A stretch of 64,000 nucleotides of DNA from Streptomyces pluripotens. GTDB taxonomy: Bacteria; Actinomycetota; Actinomycetes; Streptomycetales; Streptomycetaceae. The DNA lies in the NCBI RefSeq assembly GCF_000802245.2, contig NZ_CP021080.1, forward strand, positions 6,324,001 through 6,388,000, read 5' to 3'. This document shows, one piece after another, positions 42,865 to 51,406 of the stretch. The notes below the pieces were generated by a model, which saw only the letters and a list, made by a program, of their open reading frames with translations, was not told the DNA's origin and made no database searches. A program made the translations under genes and the position numbers. Each line of letters begins with the position of its first letter. Positions within the stretch are counted from its first letter, which is position 1.

Positions 42865-43713
42865 TCAGCCCCGGGCAGCCGCCTCCCGCAGGGAGAGACG
42901 GTCCTCGCCGGCGTACACGTTCATCGAGCCGCCCCGCAGGAAGCCCACCAGCGTCAGCCCGGACTCCGCAGCCAGGTCCACCGCCAGCGATGATGGCGCA
43001 GACACCGCCGCCAGTACCGGGATGCCCGCCATCACTGCCTTCTGCGCCAGCTCGAACGAGGCCCGGCCGGAGACCAAGAGGATCGTCCGGGACAGCGGCA
43101 GGCTGCCGTTGCGCAGCGCTCGGCCGATCAGCTTGTCGACCGCGTTGTGCCGCCCCACGTCCTCCCTTGAGTCCAGCAGCTGCCCGCCCTCGGTGAACAG
43201 GGCCGCCGCGTGCAGGCCACCGGTGCGGTCGAACACCCGCTGGGCCGCTCGGAGCTGCTCAGGAAGGTCGGCCAACAACTCGGGAGTGACCCGGACCGGC
43301 GGGCTGTCGGCGATCGGCCAGCGTGCGGTCGTGCGCACAGCGTCCAGGCTGGCCTTGCCGCACAGTCCGCACGAGGAGGAGGTGTAGACGTTCCGCTCCA
43401 GACCGAAGGTCGGCAGGGTGACGTGTGGTGCGGTCTTCACGTCGACCACGTTGTAGGTGTTGGAACCGTCCGCGGTCGCTCCCGCACAGTAGACAATATT
43501 CTGCAGATCGGATGCCGTAGCCAGTACGCCCTCGCTCACCAGGAATCCCGCTGCCAGCGCGAAGTCATCGCCCGGTGTGCGCATGGTGATCGCGAGGGGT
43601 TTGCCGTTCAGCCGGATCTCCAGGGGCTCTTCGGCGACGAGGGTGTCCGGGCGGGTGGAGACGGCTCCGTCGCGGATGCGAAGGATCTTGCGTCGTTCCG
43701 TGACTCGTCCCAT
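42865..43713 (-). CDS. fdhD: formate dehydrogenase accessory sulfurtransferase FdhD
   Basis: A 282-residue FdhD, which carries sulphur from a cysteine desulfurase to the molybdenum cofactor of formate dehydrogenase. The sulphur-relay cysteines are Cys115 and Cys118 in TSSSCGLCGKASL; EPLEIRLNGKPLAITMRTPGDDFALAAGFL and DVGRHNAVDKLIG are further family blocks. Start at 43713 begins MGRVTERRKILRIRDG, with GAAGAG upstream; the longer in-frame extension is not conserved in character. No formate dehydrogenase gene is in the window. An intact gene of normal length. Confidence 0.94.
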   Translation of the reverse strand: MGRVTERRKILRIRDGAVSTRPDTLVAEEPLEIRLNGKPLAITMRTPGDDFALAAGFLVSEGVLATASDLQNIVYCAGATADGSNTYNVVDVKTAPHVTLPTFGLERNVYTSSSCGLCGKASLDAVRTTARWPIADSPPVRVTPELLADLPEQLRAAQRVFDRTGGLHAAALFTEGGQLLDSREDVGRHNAVDKLIGRALRNGSLPLSRTILLVSGRASFELAQKAVMAGIPVLAAVSAPSSLAVDLAAESGLTLVGFLRGGSMNVYAGEDRLSLREAAARG

Positions 43714-44149
43714 GTTCTCTTCAGTCCCGGTTCTGTACGTGCTGTCGGCCGGAAAGGCCCTTGATGCAAAGGCTGCCCTGGGCCGCCTCAGCATCAGGTC
43801 GCCCTGGGCCGCCAGGCCGTCGTGCGGTGAGGTGTGACCTCGACGATCTCATTGTCCTGCACACAGGCAGCGCGCGGGCCGACCCGTTCTGTGTGACGTG
43901 GGGCGGGATCCGGCGACGACCTGCGCGAACGGAGACTGCGGAACTTGGCCACTTGGCCACTCGGACGCCCGTGGACCCGGGTGTCCAGAGGCCCGGCGCG
44001 CCGCCGGTCGACGACCGGATCTCCGGCGGTCTGACGGGAGCCGACAATCTCTGCCCGCGTTTCCTGTGACTTCAGGTGCCGCCGTACCCGTGAGTCACTG
44101 ATCAGACTGGTGGATCCCGCTACCAACGGCAACGAGGGGGACATCCGAC
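43714..44149. other. divergent gap between fdhD and the fabH-like gene
   Basis: 436 bases without a convincing frame. GAGGGGGAC before ATG 44150 is the only clear element; it should also contain both promoters. Confidence 0.4.
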
Positions 44150-45097
44150 ATGCACGGCACGCGCATCGCCGCCATCGGTCACTACCAGCCCGCCAAGGTG
44201 CTCACCAACAGCGATCTCGCGGTCCTGGTCGAGACCAGCGACGAATGGATCCGCAGCCGGGTGGGCATCCGGACCCGGCATATCGCCGGCCCCGACGAGC
44301 CGGTCGACGAGTTGGCCGCGCACGCTGCGGCCAAGGCCCTCGCCGCCGCCGGTCTCACCCCCGACGACATCGACCTGGTCCTCGTGGCCACATCCACCGC
44401 CATCGACCGCTCCCCGAACACAGCGGCCCGGGTCGCGGCCCGGCTCGGTGTCCCGCAGCCGGCGGCGATGGACGTCAACGTGGTGTGCGCCGGGTTCACC
44501 CACGCGCTGGCCACTGCGGATCACACCGTTCGTGCCGGTGCGGCCACCCGCGCACTGGTCATCGGCGCCGACAAGATGTCCGACGTCACCGACTGGACCG
44601 ACCGAACGACCTGTGTCCTCGTCGGTGACGGGGCTGGCGCCGCCGTGGTCGAGGCGTGCCCGCCGGAGCACGGGGCCGGGATCGGCCCGGTGCTGTGGGG
44701 ATCGGTGCCGGAGATGAAACACGCCGTGCGAATCGAGGGCACGCCGCCGCGGTTCGCGCAGGAGGGGCAGAGCGTCTACCGGTGGGCCACCACCCAATTG
44801 CCCGCCATCGCGCGCCGTGCTTGCGCGAAGGCCGGCGTCGCCCCCGAGGACCTGGCCGGGGTTGTCCTGCACCAGGCCAACCTGCGCATCATCGAACCAC
44901 TGGCCGAGAAACTGGGTGCCGTCAACGCGGTGGTTGCCCGCGATGTCACCGAATCCGGCAACACCTCGGCCGCCAGCATTCCCCTCGCCTTCTCCAAGCT
45001 CGTCGAACGGGGAGCGCTTTCCAGCGGTGATCCGGTGCTGCTGTTCGGCTTCGGAGGCAACCTCTCGTACGCCGGGCAGGTCGTACGCTGCCCGTGA
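44150..45097 (+). CDS. fabH: 3-oxoacyl-ACP synthase III (FabH-like)
   Basis: A 315-residue thiolase-fold condensing enzyme. Catalytic triad Cys113 (VNVVCAGFTHAL), His241 (VLHQANLRI) and Asn271 (ESGNTSAASIPLA), all in the usual context, so it is active by motif. FabH starts fatty acid or polyketide synthesis by joining acyl-CoA to malonyl-ACP. It stands alone, without acpP, fabD, fabF or a polyketide cluster, so it is an accessory copy, or one that does O/N-acyl transfer, as some FabH relatives do. Ribosome site GAGGGGGAC lies just upstream. Confidence 0.9.
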   Translation: MHGTRIAAIGHYQPAKVLTNSDLAVLVETSDEWIRSRVGIRTRHIAGPDEPVDELAAHAAAKALAAAGLTPDDIDLVLVATSTAIDRSPNTAARVAARLGVPQPAAMDVNVVCAGFTHALATADHTVRAGAATRALVIGADKMSDVTDWTDRTTCVLVGDGAGAAVVEACPPEHGAGIGPVLWGSVPEMKHAVRIEGTPPRFAQEGQSVYRWATTQLPAIARRACAKAGVAPEDLAGVVLHQANLRIIEPLAEKLGAVNAVVARDVTESGNTSAASIPLAFSKLVERGALSSGDPVLLFGFGGNLSYAGQVVRCP

Positions 45098-45242
45098 GGG
45101 TCTGGAGGCGGTTCGCCCGTCCGGGTGGCCGCACCGCGCTCTGCCTCTGGACCTCGTGCACAGCAGTGCCTGGACGAGGGCGGTCGACCACGAGCGTCCA
45201 GCGTCCGCACGCCACACCTACCTGCCCACGAGGGGGAGCGTG

Positions 45243-45920
45243 ATGTTGTCCACCGAACTGCCGCAGGGGGCGGTACCGAAGCTCGAACGCCCCGGGCCGT
45301 TGCGTGAACGGGTGTACGAGGCGCTGCTGGAGCTCATCACCACCCGCGTCCTGGCGCCCGGACAGCACCTGGTGGAGAGCGAACTCGCCGGACACCTCGG
45401 AGTGTCCCGGCAGCCGGTCCGTGAGGCACTGCAGCGGCTCAACTCCGAAGGGTGGGTCGACCTGCGGCCCGCCCAGGGCGCCTTCGTGCACGAGCCCACG
45501 GAGGCGGAGGCCGACCAACTACTCACCGTCCGTGCCCTGCTGGAAGCGGAGGCGGCCCGGTTGGCGGCCCGCAACGCCGACCAGGCAGGCGTCGACGCCC
45601 TCTTCAGGGTCGTGGAGCAAGGGAGGCTCGCCGTCGCCGCCGATGACGTGGCCCGCGCCATGGCGTTGAACGCGGCTTTCCACACCAAGGTCATGGAATT
45701 GGCCCGCAACGCGGTACTGGCGGAACTCGCGGCCCACGTTGACCGGCGGGTCCGTTGGTACTACACCCCTGTGGCCCGTATGCGCGGCGGCACTTCCTGG
45801 AGCGAGCACGCGGACCTGGTGTTTGCGATCAGGGACCACGACGAGCAACTGGCCAGCCGTCTAATGAGGGAACACACCGAGCGAACCCGCCACTCCTCTT
45901 CCTACCGGAGCGCTTCCTGA
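45243..45920 (+). CDS. GntR family regulator, FCD domain
   Basis: A 225-residue GntR/FadR-type regulator. Winged HTH: LRERVYEALLELITTRVLAPGQHLVESELAGHLGVSRQPVREALQRLNSEGWVDLRPAQGAFV (about 20-83). The all-helical FCD ligand domain follows, with metal-site residues in ALNAAFHTKVMELARN and EHADLVFAIRDHD. AGGGGGAG at 45231-45238 supports ATG 45243 (or the adjacent GTG 45240). The preceding FabH gene may share its transcript. Ligand is unknown, probably a carboxylic acid. Confidence 0.92.
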   Translation: MLSTELPQGAVPKLERPGPLRERVYEALLELITTRVLAPGQHLVESELAGHLGVSRQPVREALQRLNSEGWVDLRPAQGAFVHEPTEAEADQLLTVRALLEAEAARLAARNADQAGVDALFRVVEQGRLAVAADDVARAMALNAAFHTKVMELARNAVLAELAAHVDRRVRWYYTPVARMRGGTSWSEHADLVFAIRDHDEQLASRLMREHTERTRHSSSYRSAS

Positions 45921-46136
45921 CCCGCCGCGGCCACGTCTCGTCCTCCCCGGGGCCGGCGAGTCACACCTAGCCGCTACCTGCAGTAGGCAGGATCCTGCCG
46001 ACCGTATGCAGTCGCCCGGTGGTTCCGGGTGCCCCCTCCCGTCCGTGCGGACGGATACGCAGGTGAAACGCACTCCGAAACCTTGGTATTGTTGTCTCGT
46101 CGCCGCGGGGAAGACCCGGTGGACGGCAGACACCTA

Positions 46137-46224
46137 GTCCGGGTGGCGGAATGGCAGACGCGCTAGCTTGAGGTGCTAGTGCCCTTTATCGGGCGTGGGG
46201 GTTCAAGTCCCCCCTCGGACACCA
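46137..46224 (+). tRNA. tRNA-Leu (anticodon GAG)
   Basis: An 88-base tRNA with encoded CCA (46222-46224). Acceptor GTCCGGG (46137) pairs with CTCGGAC (46214-46220) with one G-U. The anticodon stem CTAGC/GCTAG frames the loop TTGAGGT, anticodon GAG, reading CUC/CUU. A long variable arm (GCCC-TTTAT-GGGC) confirms the class II leucine type, and GGTTCAAGTCC is the T-loop. Such tRNA genes are common integration sites; a recombinase relic lies right behind it. Confidence 0.95.
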
Positions 46225-46245
46225 GCTACAACGATTGACGACACG

Positions 46246-46285
46246 GCGATGAGGACCTCGATCTTACGGTCGAGGTCCTCATCGC
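46246..46285 (+). terminator. perfect 16-bp hairpin after tRNA-Leu
   Basis: Stem GCGATGAGGACCTCGA and its complement with loop TCTTACGG, 22 bases after the tRNA. It can end both the tRNA transcript and the convergent recombinase relic, whose stop codon (46285-46287) touches its edge. Confidence 0.8.
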
Positions 46286-46585
46286 TATTCGTGGCTGATG
46301 GTGATGCCCAGGGCTTCGTAGGGCGGGCCTTTCTTCTCGGCGGTGGCCGTCTGAATGCGGTGTGCAATAGCTCCAAGACCCTCAGTGGCCTTATCGGATC
46401 TATCGCGCGTCGAGCTTCTTCTGTGCCGCGTCTTTGCCCCGCTGGGTGGCGACGATGGGCTCGGCTCCGGCTTGGGGGGCTGCCTGGGAGCGGGCGAGCC
46501 GCCGCTCGCAGTCCTTGATCACCTGGCGTGCTTGAGTCTGCTCGGGGGTCTGGCGGGCTGCGTCTTCCGCCCACAGAGGCTGCAC
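46285..46585 (-). pseudogene. C-terminal relic of a serine recombinase/integrase
   Basis: On the minus strand one frame gives QVIKDCERRLARSQAAPQAG then AEPIVATQRGKDAAQKKLDAR, and the next frame continues RSDKATEGLGAIAHRIQTAT and AEKKGPPYEALGITISHE, ending in TAG at 46285. This coiled-coil-plus-tail order is the end of large serine recombinases. The break is a one-base frameshift near 46405. No catalytic domain is left. Its position beside a tRNA-Leu suggests a former integrative element at this site. Confidence 0.65.
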
Positions 46586-46875
46586 CGGACACGACCGTGC
46601 AGAGCGCAGGGGCGCCCGCTCCGCTTCCCGGCATGCTCCTACCGCTCCTGGTTACGGGCGCGCTGTGTGCGCACTGCGCGGTCGGTCGAACATATGAGGG
46701 TGCTTCGCCGCCCGTGCACAGGGGGCTCGCTCGGCGCACGTTGCCGGGAACCGGTGCGGGCTCGGAGCTTCGGGTGAGTTCGGCTCAACTCGCGTGCAGC
46801 AGTGCAGTACGGATCGCGAGATCGCGCGCTGCCATCTCCTCCTCGGAGGCTCGGGCGCTTGTCGAGGGTGACACG

Positions 46876-47319
46876 GTGGGCTTTGAGTTGCGGGAACGGT
46901 GGGGCGCACAGCCGTTATGGGCGAGATGGGTTCTCGCGGTGTACTCGATTAGTTTCACTGAGGGCACGGGTTCTCATATCGCAGATCTGGTCCGTGGCGG
47001 CATCCACGCCTATGCGTCGTTTCCGCAGGTCTCTCTGCAGGTCTTCTTCGTCAGCCTGGTGATCCTCGATCCGTTGGCTGCCGTGCTGGTGGGGCTTGTG
47101 CGGCGGGAAGGGATCTGGCTGGCAAGTGCCGTGATGGTGTGGGACGTCAGCGCGAACTGGTGGGGTAACCGGCACTGGCTGTGGGACGACCCTGCGCAGT
47201 TGCTCTGGCTGTTGCCGATCACTGTCTTCGGCTTGTTTGTCGTCGCGCTTGCGGTCCCCTTGCACTGTGCGGTTGCCGGGCCGGCGAGCAGGTCGCCGAC
47301 GGCCCGGCCGTCAGCCTGA
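46876..47319 (+). CDS. unknown four-helix membrane protein
   Basis: A 147-residue protein with four hydrophobic segments: WARWVLAVYSISFTEGT, FPQVSLQVFFVSLVILDPLAAVLVGLV, LASAVMVWDVSANWW and LLWLLPITVFGLFVVALAVPL. I do not recognise a family; the first helix pair containing SFTEG and the NWWGNRHW loop are distinctive. GTG 46876 is chosen because GAGGG is seven bases upstream and the coding character starts there; the in-frame stretch before it looks random. It lies in the tRNA-linked island and has slightly lower GC than its neighbours. Confidence 0.6.
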   Translation: MGFELRERWGAQPLWARWVLAVYSISFTEGTGSHIADLVRGGIHAYASFPQVSLQVFFVSLVILDPLAAVLVGLVRREGIWLASAVMVWDVSANWWGNRHWLWDDPAQLLWLLPITVFGLFVVALAVPLHCAVAGPASRSPTARPSA

Positions 47320-47756
47320 CGGCTCAGGATGCTCAACCGCTGCTGCCGGCCTCAGGGCCGCAAGGACGGTGGCGGCCTGCCTCACCTTCGGGTCCTGGGA
47401 CTGGCGGCCCATGAGGCGTTTGACCGTGGCGATCCCCCGTGAGGCATCCCGCTCCAGTCGGTTCAGCGCGCGGCGGACACCTGTTCCGTCAGGCTCGCCA
47501 GCGGCGCGGTAGCGTGATGCGGCACCGTGGAGTGTTGGCGTGCCGACCAGTGCAGGGACTCCGCGAGCGCATCGTCGACGTCGAGCAGGCCGGTGAGCAG
47601 GCGGCGGAGCGACGCCATGTCCTTGCGCTCGTCGGGCGTCCATGGGTGCCTGGAGCGCCGCACCAGTTGCCGCCAGTACGAGGCGGAGGGCAGAACCATT
47701 GTCCGGCAGGCCATGGCCTGCCGGGCGGACGCCAGCCGCCTCCGGCAGTCCGCCAC
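47311..47756 (-). pseudogene. frameshifted small helical-protein gene
   Basis: Two minus-strand frames together make a plausible protein: first HPWTPDERKDMASLRRLL then TGLLDVDDALAESLHWSARQ (47463-47756) and, after a frame change near 47475, RALNRLERDASRGIATVKRL and RQSQDPKVRQAATVLAAL (to 47311). Both are helix-forming and charged, unlike the other shadows here. No family is recognised. Either one broken gene or, less likely, chance. Ends overlapping the membrane-protein gene by nine bases. Confidence 0.4.
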
Positions 47757-47823
47757 GCCATGGGGGCGCTGGCTGATGAGTATCGCGCCCTGCCGGTGGC
47801 CGGTTCTCTGGTATTACGAATGC

Positions 47824-48660
47824 ATGGGAATCGATCGGTTCATAGGCATCGACCTTGCCTGGGCGCAGAGCGGAGCTCGCACCAAGCCGAATGAATCAGG
47901 TGTGGCCGCCATCGACGGGCACGGCGTCGTGATCGAATGCGGGTGGACCCGTGGCCTCGACGAGACGATGTCATGGCTGGCCAAGACAGCCGTCGACGGA
48001 TCGACCCTGGCATTCGTCGACGCGCCGCTGGTCGTCGACAACCCGGTCGGCCAGCGGCCGTGCGAAAGGGAGGTCGGCCAGCGGTACGGCCGTTGGAAGG
48101 TGAGTGCGAACAGCACCAACCAGAGCTCTCCCCGGCAGGCCGGAGTGCTGCTGCGGGAACGGTTGCAGGAGTCGGGCTGGGCCTACGACGACGGCAGGGG
48201 CGGGCCGCCGACCGGCGGTCTGGTCTTCTCCGAGTGCTATCCGTACACGACCCTGGTCGGAGCCGCCGAGCTGGGCTACGACCAGGAACGCCCCACGTAC
48301 AAGCGCCGACCGGCACGAGTTCCGACGGCACGGTGGCGAGCGGTGCGGGCGGCGGAGTGCGCCAGGATGATCGGGCGCATGGAGGGCCTGACCACCGCCG
48401 ACCCGCCCCTCCTGCTCTCCTCCCACCCCGGCTCCCGTCAACTGGTCTCCGAGCCCTCACCTCAGAAGGCGGCTGACTACAAGCATCTGGAGGACCTCAT
48501 CGACGCGCTGCTCTGTGCGTGGACGGCCGCCCTGTGGTCCCGGCACGGACTGGCGCGTTGCCAAGTACTCGGAGCGGACAGCTCCCTGCCCCCAGGGCAG
48601 GCTCCTACCATCATCGCGCCTGCCCGCCCTGAGCAGCGGCGCGACCGTGGAGCGAGGTGA
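47824..48660 (+). CDS. DUF429 family protein (predicted RNase H-like nuclease)
   Basis: A 278-residue protein beginning RFIGIDLAWA, the first strand and Asp of the RNase H-like DUF429 fold; other acidic positions follow in LAFVDAPLVV and YKHLEDLIDALLCAWTAAL. The Cys-Glu motif PCEREVGQRYGRWKVSANSTN and ECYPYTTL are also typical of the family. DUF429 proteins are predicted nucleases with unknown biology, often next to mobile or defence genes. The ATG at 47824 has no evident ribosome site. 70 bases separate its stop from the stop of the convergent PLD gene. Confidence 0.78.
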   Translation: MGIDRFIGIDLAWAQSGARTKPNESGVAAIDGHGVVIECGWTRGLDETMSWLAKTAVDGSTLAFVDAPLVVDNPVGQRPCEREVGQRYGRWKVSANSTNQSSPRQAGVLLRERLQESGWAYDDGRGGPPTGGLVFSECYPYTTLVGAAELGYDQERPTYKRRPARVPTARWRAVRAAECARMIGRMEGLTTADPPLLLSSHPGSRQLVSEPSPQKAADYKHLEDLIDALLCAWTAALWSRHGLARCQVLGADSSLPPGQAPTIIAPARPEQRRDRGAR

Positions 48661-48730
48661 ACGGAGGGAACTCAGCCGCTCGACGGGCCGTCGCCGGTGG
48701 CATCACGGCGTAGATCGCTTTCCTTCCCCG

Positions 48731-51406
48731 TCACGGGTCGAGTGTGAACAATCGACTGACCAACTCCGGGTAGGGGAGGCCTGTTTTGGAGAGAATCTTC
48801 CTGAGAGCTTCCGGTGGGCCCTTCGGCAGCGGGGTCGGAGAACCGACGCGGCCGGGTACCGCGGAAAGGTCGCCGCCGCTGAACCGTGATTCCGGTGTGG
48901 CAGGGAGTCGTACCTGATAGGTGCGCCAGACGCGTGCCGGGGGATTCAGCAGGACCAGGTAGGGGTCCGCCCACGCCATGAAGGCCCAGCGGTTCTTGCT
49001 GCGGGCCCGTACGAGCACGCCGTCGCTGTGGTGCCGCCCCAGTCGTTCGGCGGCCTTGGCCACCACCGGAAGCGGATTGCCGAAGGAGCCCGTTATCTCC
49101 CAGAGGCCGTCCTCGCACGTGACCGACCAGCCGGCCGCGGTGAGCCCCTCGACCACCTCCACGTAGGGGTCGTTTTCCTGCGCCAGAGCGATGAGTCTGT
49201 CCACCTCGCTCCAGGACGCGACGCGGGCGAGCGCCCGCTCCGGCGGGATCATCAGGTCCTCCGCCTCGGCGGGCTCGGCGCGCGCGATCATCGCCTTGCT
49301 GCCGTGCCAGGCACGGGCCGCCAGGACGTCGTGCTCGCCGCCGCCGGAGAACGTGGCGTCCTGGACGAGCAGTGTCATCACCACGGCCGCCACCGTGTCC
49401 AGCCGTCGCCGGGTCTCGGGCGGAGCATCGTGTTCTGCCTCACCCTCCAGGTCTTCGGAACGGAGTGCTTCGAGGAGGCGGCTGAGCCCGTCGCGCCAGC
49501 TCTGGTCCTGCTCGTCCCAGACTCCCGCGGCCAGGAGCTGGACGTACAGGTTGGCCACGAGCAGCCGGACCGGAACCGGTGCTGCGGCTGAACTGGCAGG
49601 GCCCGCGAGACTGGCAGGGCCCGTGAGCGCCCCGACCCAGCGCTGGGCCCAGGCGCGGCAACGGGCACGCTGCTCCGGCGCGACGTAGGGGGCGAGCGGC
49701 TCGCTCGTGGTGGGGAGGTCCACCTCCTCCGTCTCGTCCTCGTGTTCTTCGTCGTCCTCCTCCCGCACGCCAACGGTGACCGCCGACACGATCCACCGCG
49801 ACGAGGGTGCCTGCGGCAGGTCGAGCTGCGAGGTGCCGAACGCCAGATCCGTCAACGGTGCCCCGATCATCCGGCGGCAGTCGGCCAGGTAGGCGTCCCA
49901 GCGGTCGACGCCGCTCGATGTCACCGAGCCCGCTGTCGCCTCTCCCACCGGGCTCACCCGCGGAGCGGCCGTTCCGGCGGTGAGCTCGCGAAGGCGCAGC
50001 AGATCGGTTTCGAAACGGCGTGCGGCACGCTCGTCGGCGAACAGGGTCTGCGCCGTGTAGTCGTATCTCAGCCGGGGACCGCTGTCGGCGCTGTGGCGTC
50101 GTGCGCAGTGCACGGGGCTGTAGACGAAGACGACGGCGGATGCGGCGGTGGTGCCGTCAGGACGGGCGCATGTGGCGCGAACCGCCGCACCAGGAACCTC
50201 GGGCAGCGGGAAGGAACAGGCCGACGCCCCGGCCGGAATGGTTCCGGTCTGCGTCCAGGAACCCGGTGAACCGTCCGGAGACGTGCTGATCACCACGGGC
50301 AGGGGCTGGGGGTGCGCCAGCGAGACGTGCAGGCCTTCGCTGTCCGTCTTCGCACCCAGCAGGACGAGCGTGTGACCGGTGGACTCGAAGGGCCGGATGG
50401 TGCGGCCCGTCAGGCTCGCGAGTGAGGTGGGGCGCCCCTGTTCGGGAAGCAGCGGCGCGGTGTCGGCGGCGAGTACGGCGAGCTCGCAGTTGCCGCCGTC
50501 CCGGGTGCTGGTGCACAGCGCGGCGCGGGTGAGGTTCGGGCTCCCGGTGAGAGCGTAACGGCGTCCGCCGGCCTGCCATTCGACGAACTTGCCGTGCCGC
50601 ATCCGAGTCTCCTCGAGAAAACGGATCTGCGCGTCGAAGCCGCCGAGTGCCCTCTTGATCGCTCCGGCGTCGTAGCTGGACCAGCGAGGCTGGAGCCCGA
50701 GGATGGTGCGGCGGGGTGTCAGACGGCCGACCAGCCCGCTGAGGGCATGACCGGCCTCGTCGACGAACGGGGCGTACGCGTGGAGTTCGTCGACAGGACC
50801 GAGCGGCAGTTGGTCCAGCAGACTCTCCTGGAGGTTGTGCAGAAGCCGGGCACCGGGTTCCGGTCCGGCCGGGGCGTTGACATGCCGTTCGGTCAGAAGA
50901 GCGGCCAGTTCCGTCAGATGACTCGCCGACCAGGGAGCCAGTTCCACGGCTGAGGGCAGTGCGTCCAACCAGTCGGCGAGGTCGGCCAGGAGTGCGTGGG
51001 AGTCGTCGTCCTCGGTCTCCACCACCGTCCATAGTTCGTCGTTGGCACCCCAGCCGGACAGCGTCGGGTTCCCCGACCCCACTGCGAGTCGGCAGGCGTG
51101 TTCCCCGATCAGAAGGACGACCTTGGGATGGAACGCACGCCGGCAGGAGGCGAGGCCGTGCAGATAACTGCGGCCGGCCATGCGCACATCGACCGGGTCG
51201 TACAGCCCTTGGGTCGCGTCACCGATCACCGCGGTGCGAGCACCCAGGCCACGGGCGACGGGTATGGCGACCTTCTCCAGAAAGGGAAGATCAACTGTGA
51301 AACCCAGGAAGAGCGCTTCGTGCAGCGCCTGCTGATCGCGGCGTTCGCTCCACTCCCTCAGCAGCGTGACGGGGGATGCGAAACGGGTGTGCTGTGCCGC
51401 GCTCAT
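48731..51406 (-). CDS. phospholipase-D-fold protein, probable nuclease (second gene of a pair)
   Basis: An 891-residue protein. The N-terminal third is a PLD fold with two active-site motifs: H93-P-K95 with G110-S-G-N113 (FHPKVVLLIG, VGSGNPTLSGWGANDEL) and H271-G-K273 with G288-S-P-N291 (RHGKFVEW, LTGSPNLTRAAL). The acidic residue of classical HKD is absent from the first. Residues 300-440 look beta-rich; 560-585 are an acidic run (EEDDEEHEDETEE), and 740-890 form another domain, ending in WAFMAWADPYLVLLNPPARVWRTYQV. No helicase. ATG 51406 overlaps the upstream stop (ATGA). Such PLD proteins are often DNases in restriction or defence systems; here the role is inferred. Confidence 0.75.
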   Translation of the reverse strand: MSAAQHTRFASPVTLLREWSERRDQQALHEALFLGFTVDLPFLEKVAIPVARGLGARTAVIGDATQGLYDPVDVRMAGRSYLHGLASCRRAFHPKVVLLIGEHACRLAVGSGNPTLSGWGANDELWTVVETEDDDSHALLADLADWLDALPSAVELAPWSASHLTELAALLTERHVNAPAGPEPGARLLHNLQESLLDQLPLGPVDELHAYAPFVDEAGHALSGLVGRLTPRRTILGLQPRWSSYDAGAIKRALGGFDAQIRFLEETRMRHGKFVEWQAGGRRYALTGSPNLTRAALCTSTRDGGNCELAVLAADTAPLLPEQGRPTSLASLTGRTIRPFESTGHTLVLLGAKTDSEGLHVSLAHPQPLPVVISTSPDGSPGSWTQTGTIPAGASACSFPLPEVPGAAVRATCARPDGTTAASAVVFVYSPVHCARRHSADSGPRLRYDYTAQTLFADERAARRFETDLLRLRELTAGTAAPRVSPVGEATAGSVTSSGVDRWDAYLADCRRMIGAPLTDLAFGTSQLDLPQAPSSRWIVSAVTVGVREEDDEEHEDETEEVDLPTTSEPLAPYVAPEQRARCRAWAQRWVGALTGPASLAGPASSAAAPVPVRLLVANLYVQLLAAGVWDEQDQSWRDGLSRLLEALRSEDLEGEAEHDAPPETRRRLDTVAAVVMTLLVQDATFSGGGEHDVLAARAWHGSKAMIARAEPAEAEDLMIPPERALARVASWSEVDRLIALAQENDPYVEVVEGLTAAGWSVTCEDGLWEITGSFGNPLPVVAKAAERLGRHHSDGVLVRARSKNRWAFMAWADPYLVLLNPPARVWRTYQVRLPATPESRFSGGDLSAVPGRVGSPTPLPKGPPEALRKILSKTGLPYPELVSRLFTLDP

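Noticed and set aside
43761..44069. Small + frame in the fdhD-fabH gap
   Set aside because: No ribosome site and no coherent hydrophobic or motif pattern.
46203..46739. 178-codon minus-strand frame through the tRNA-proximal region
   Set aside because: It passes through the recombinase relic in the wrong frame; the relic reads correctly in the two other frames.
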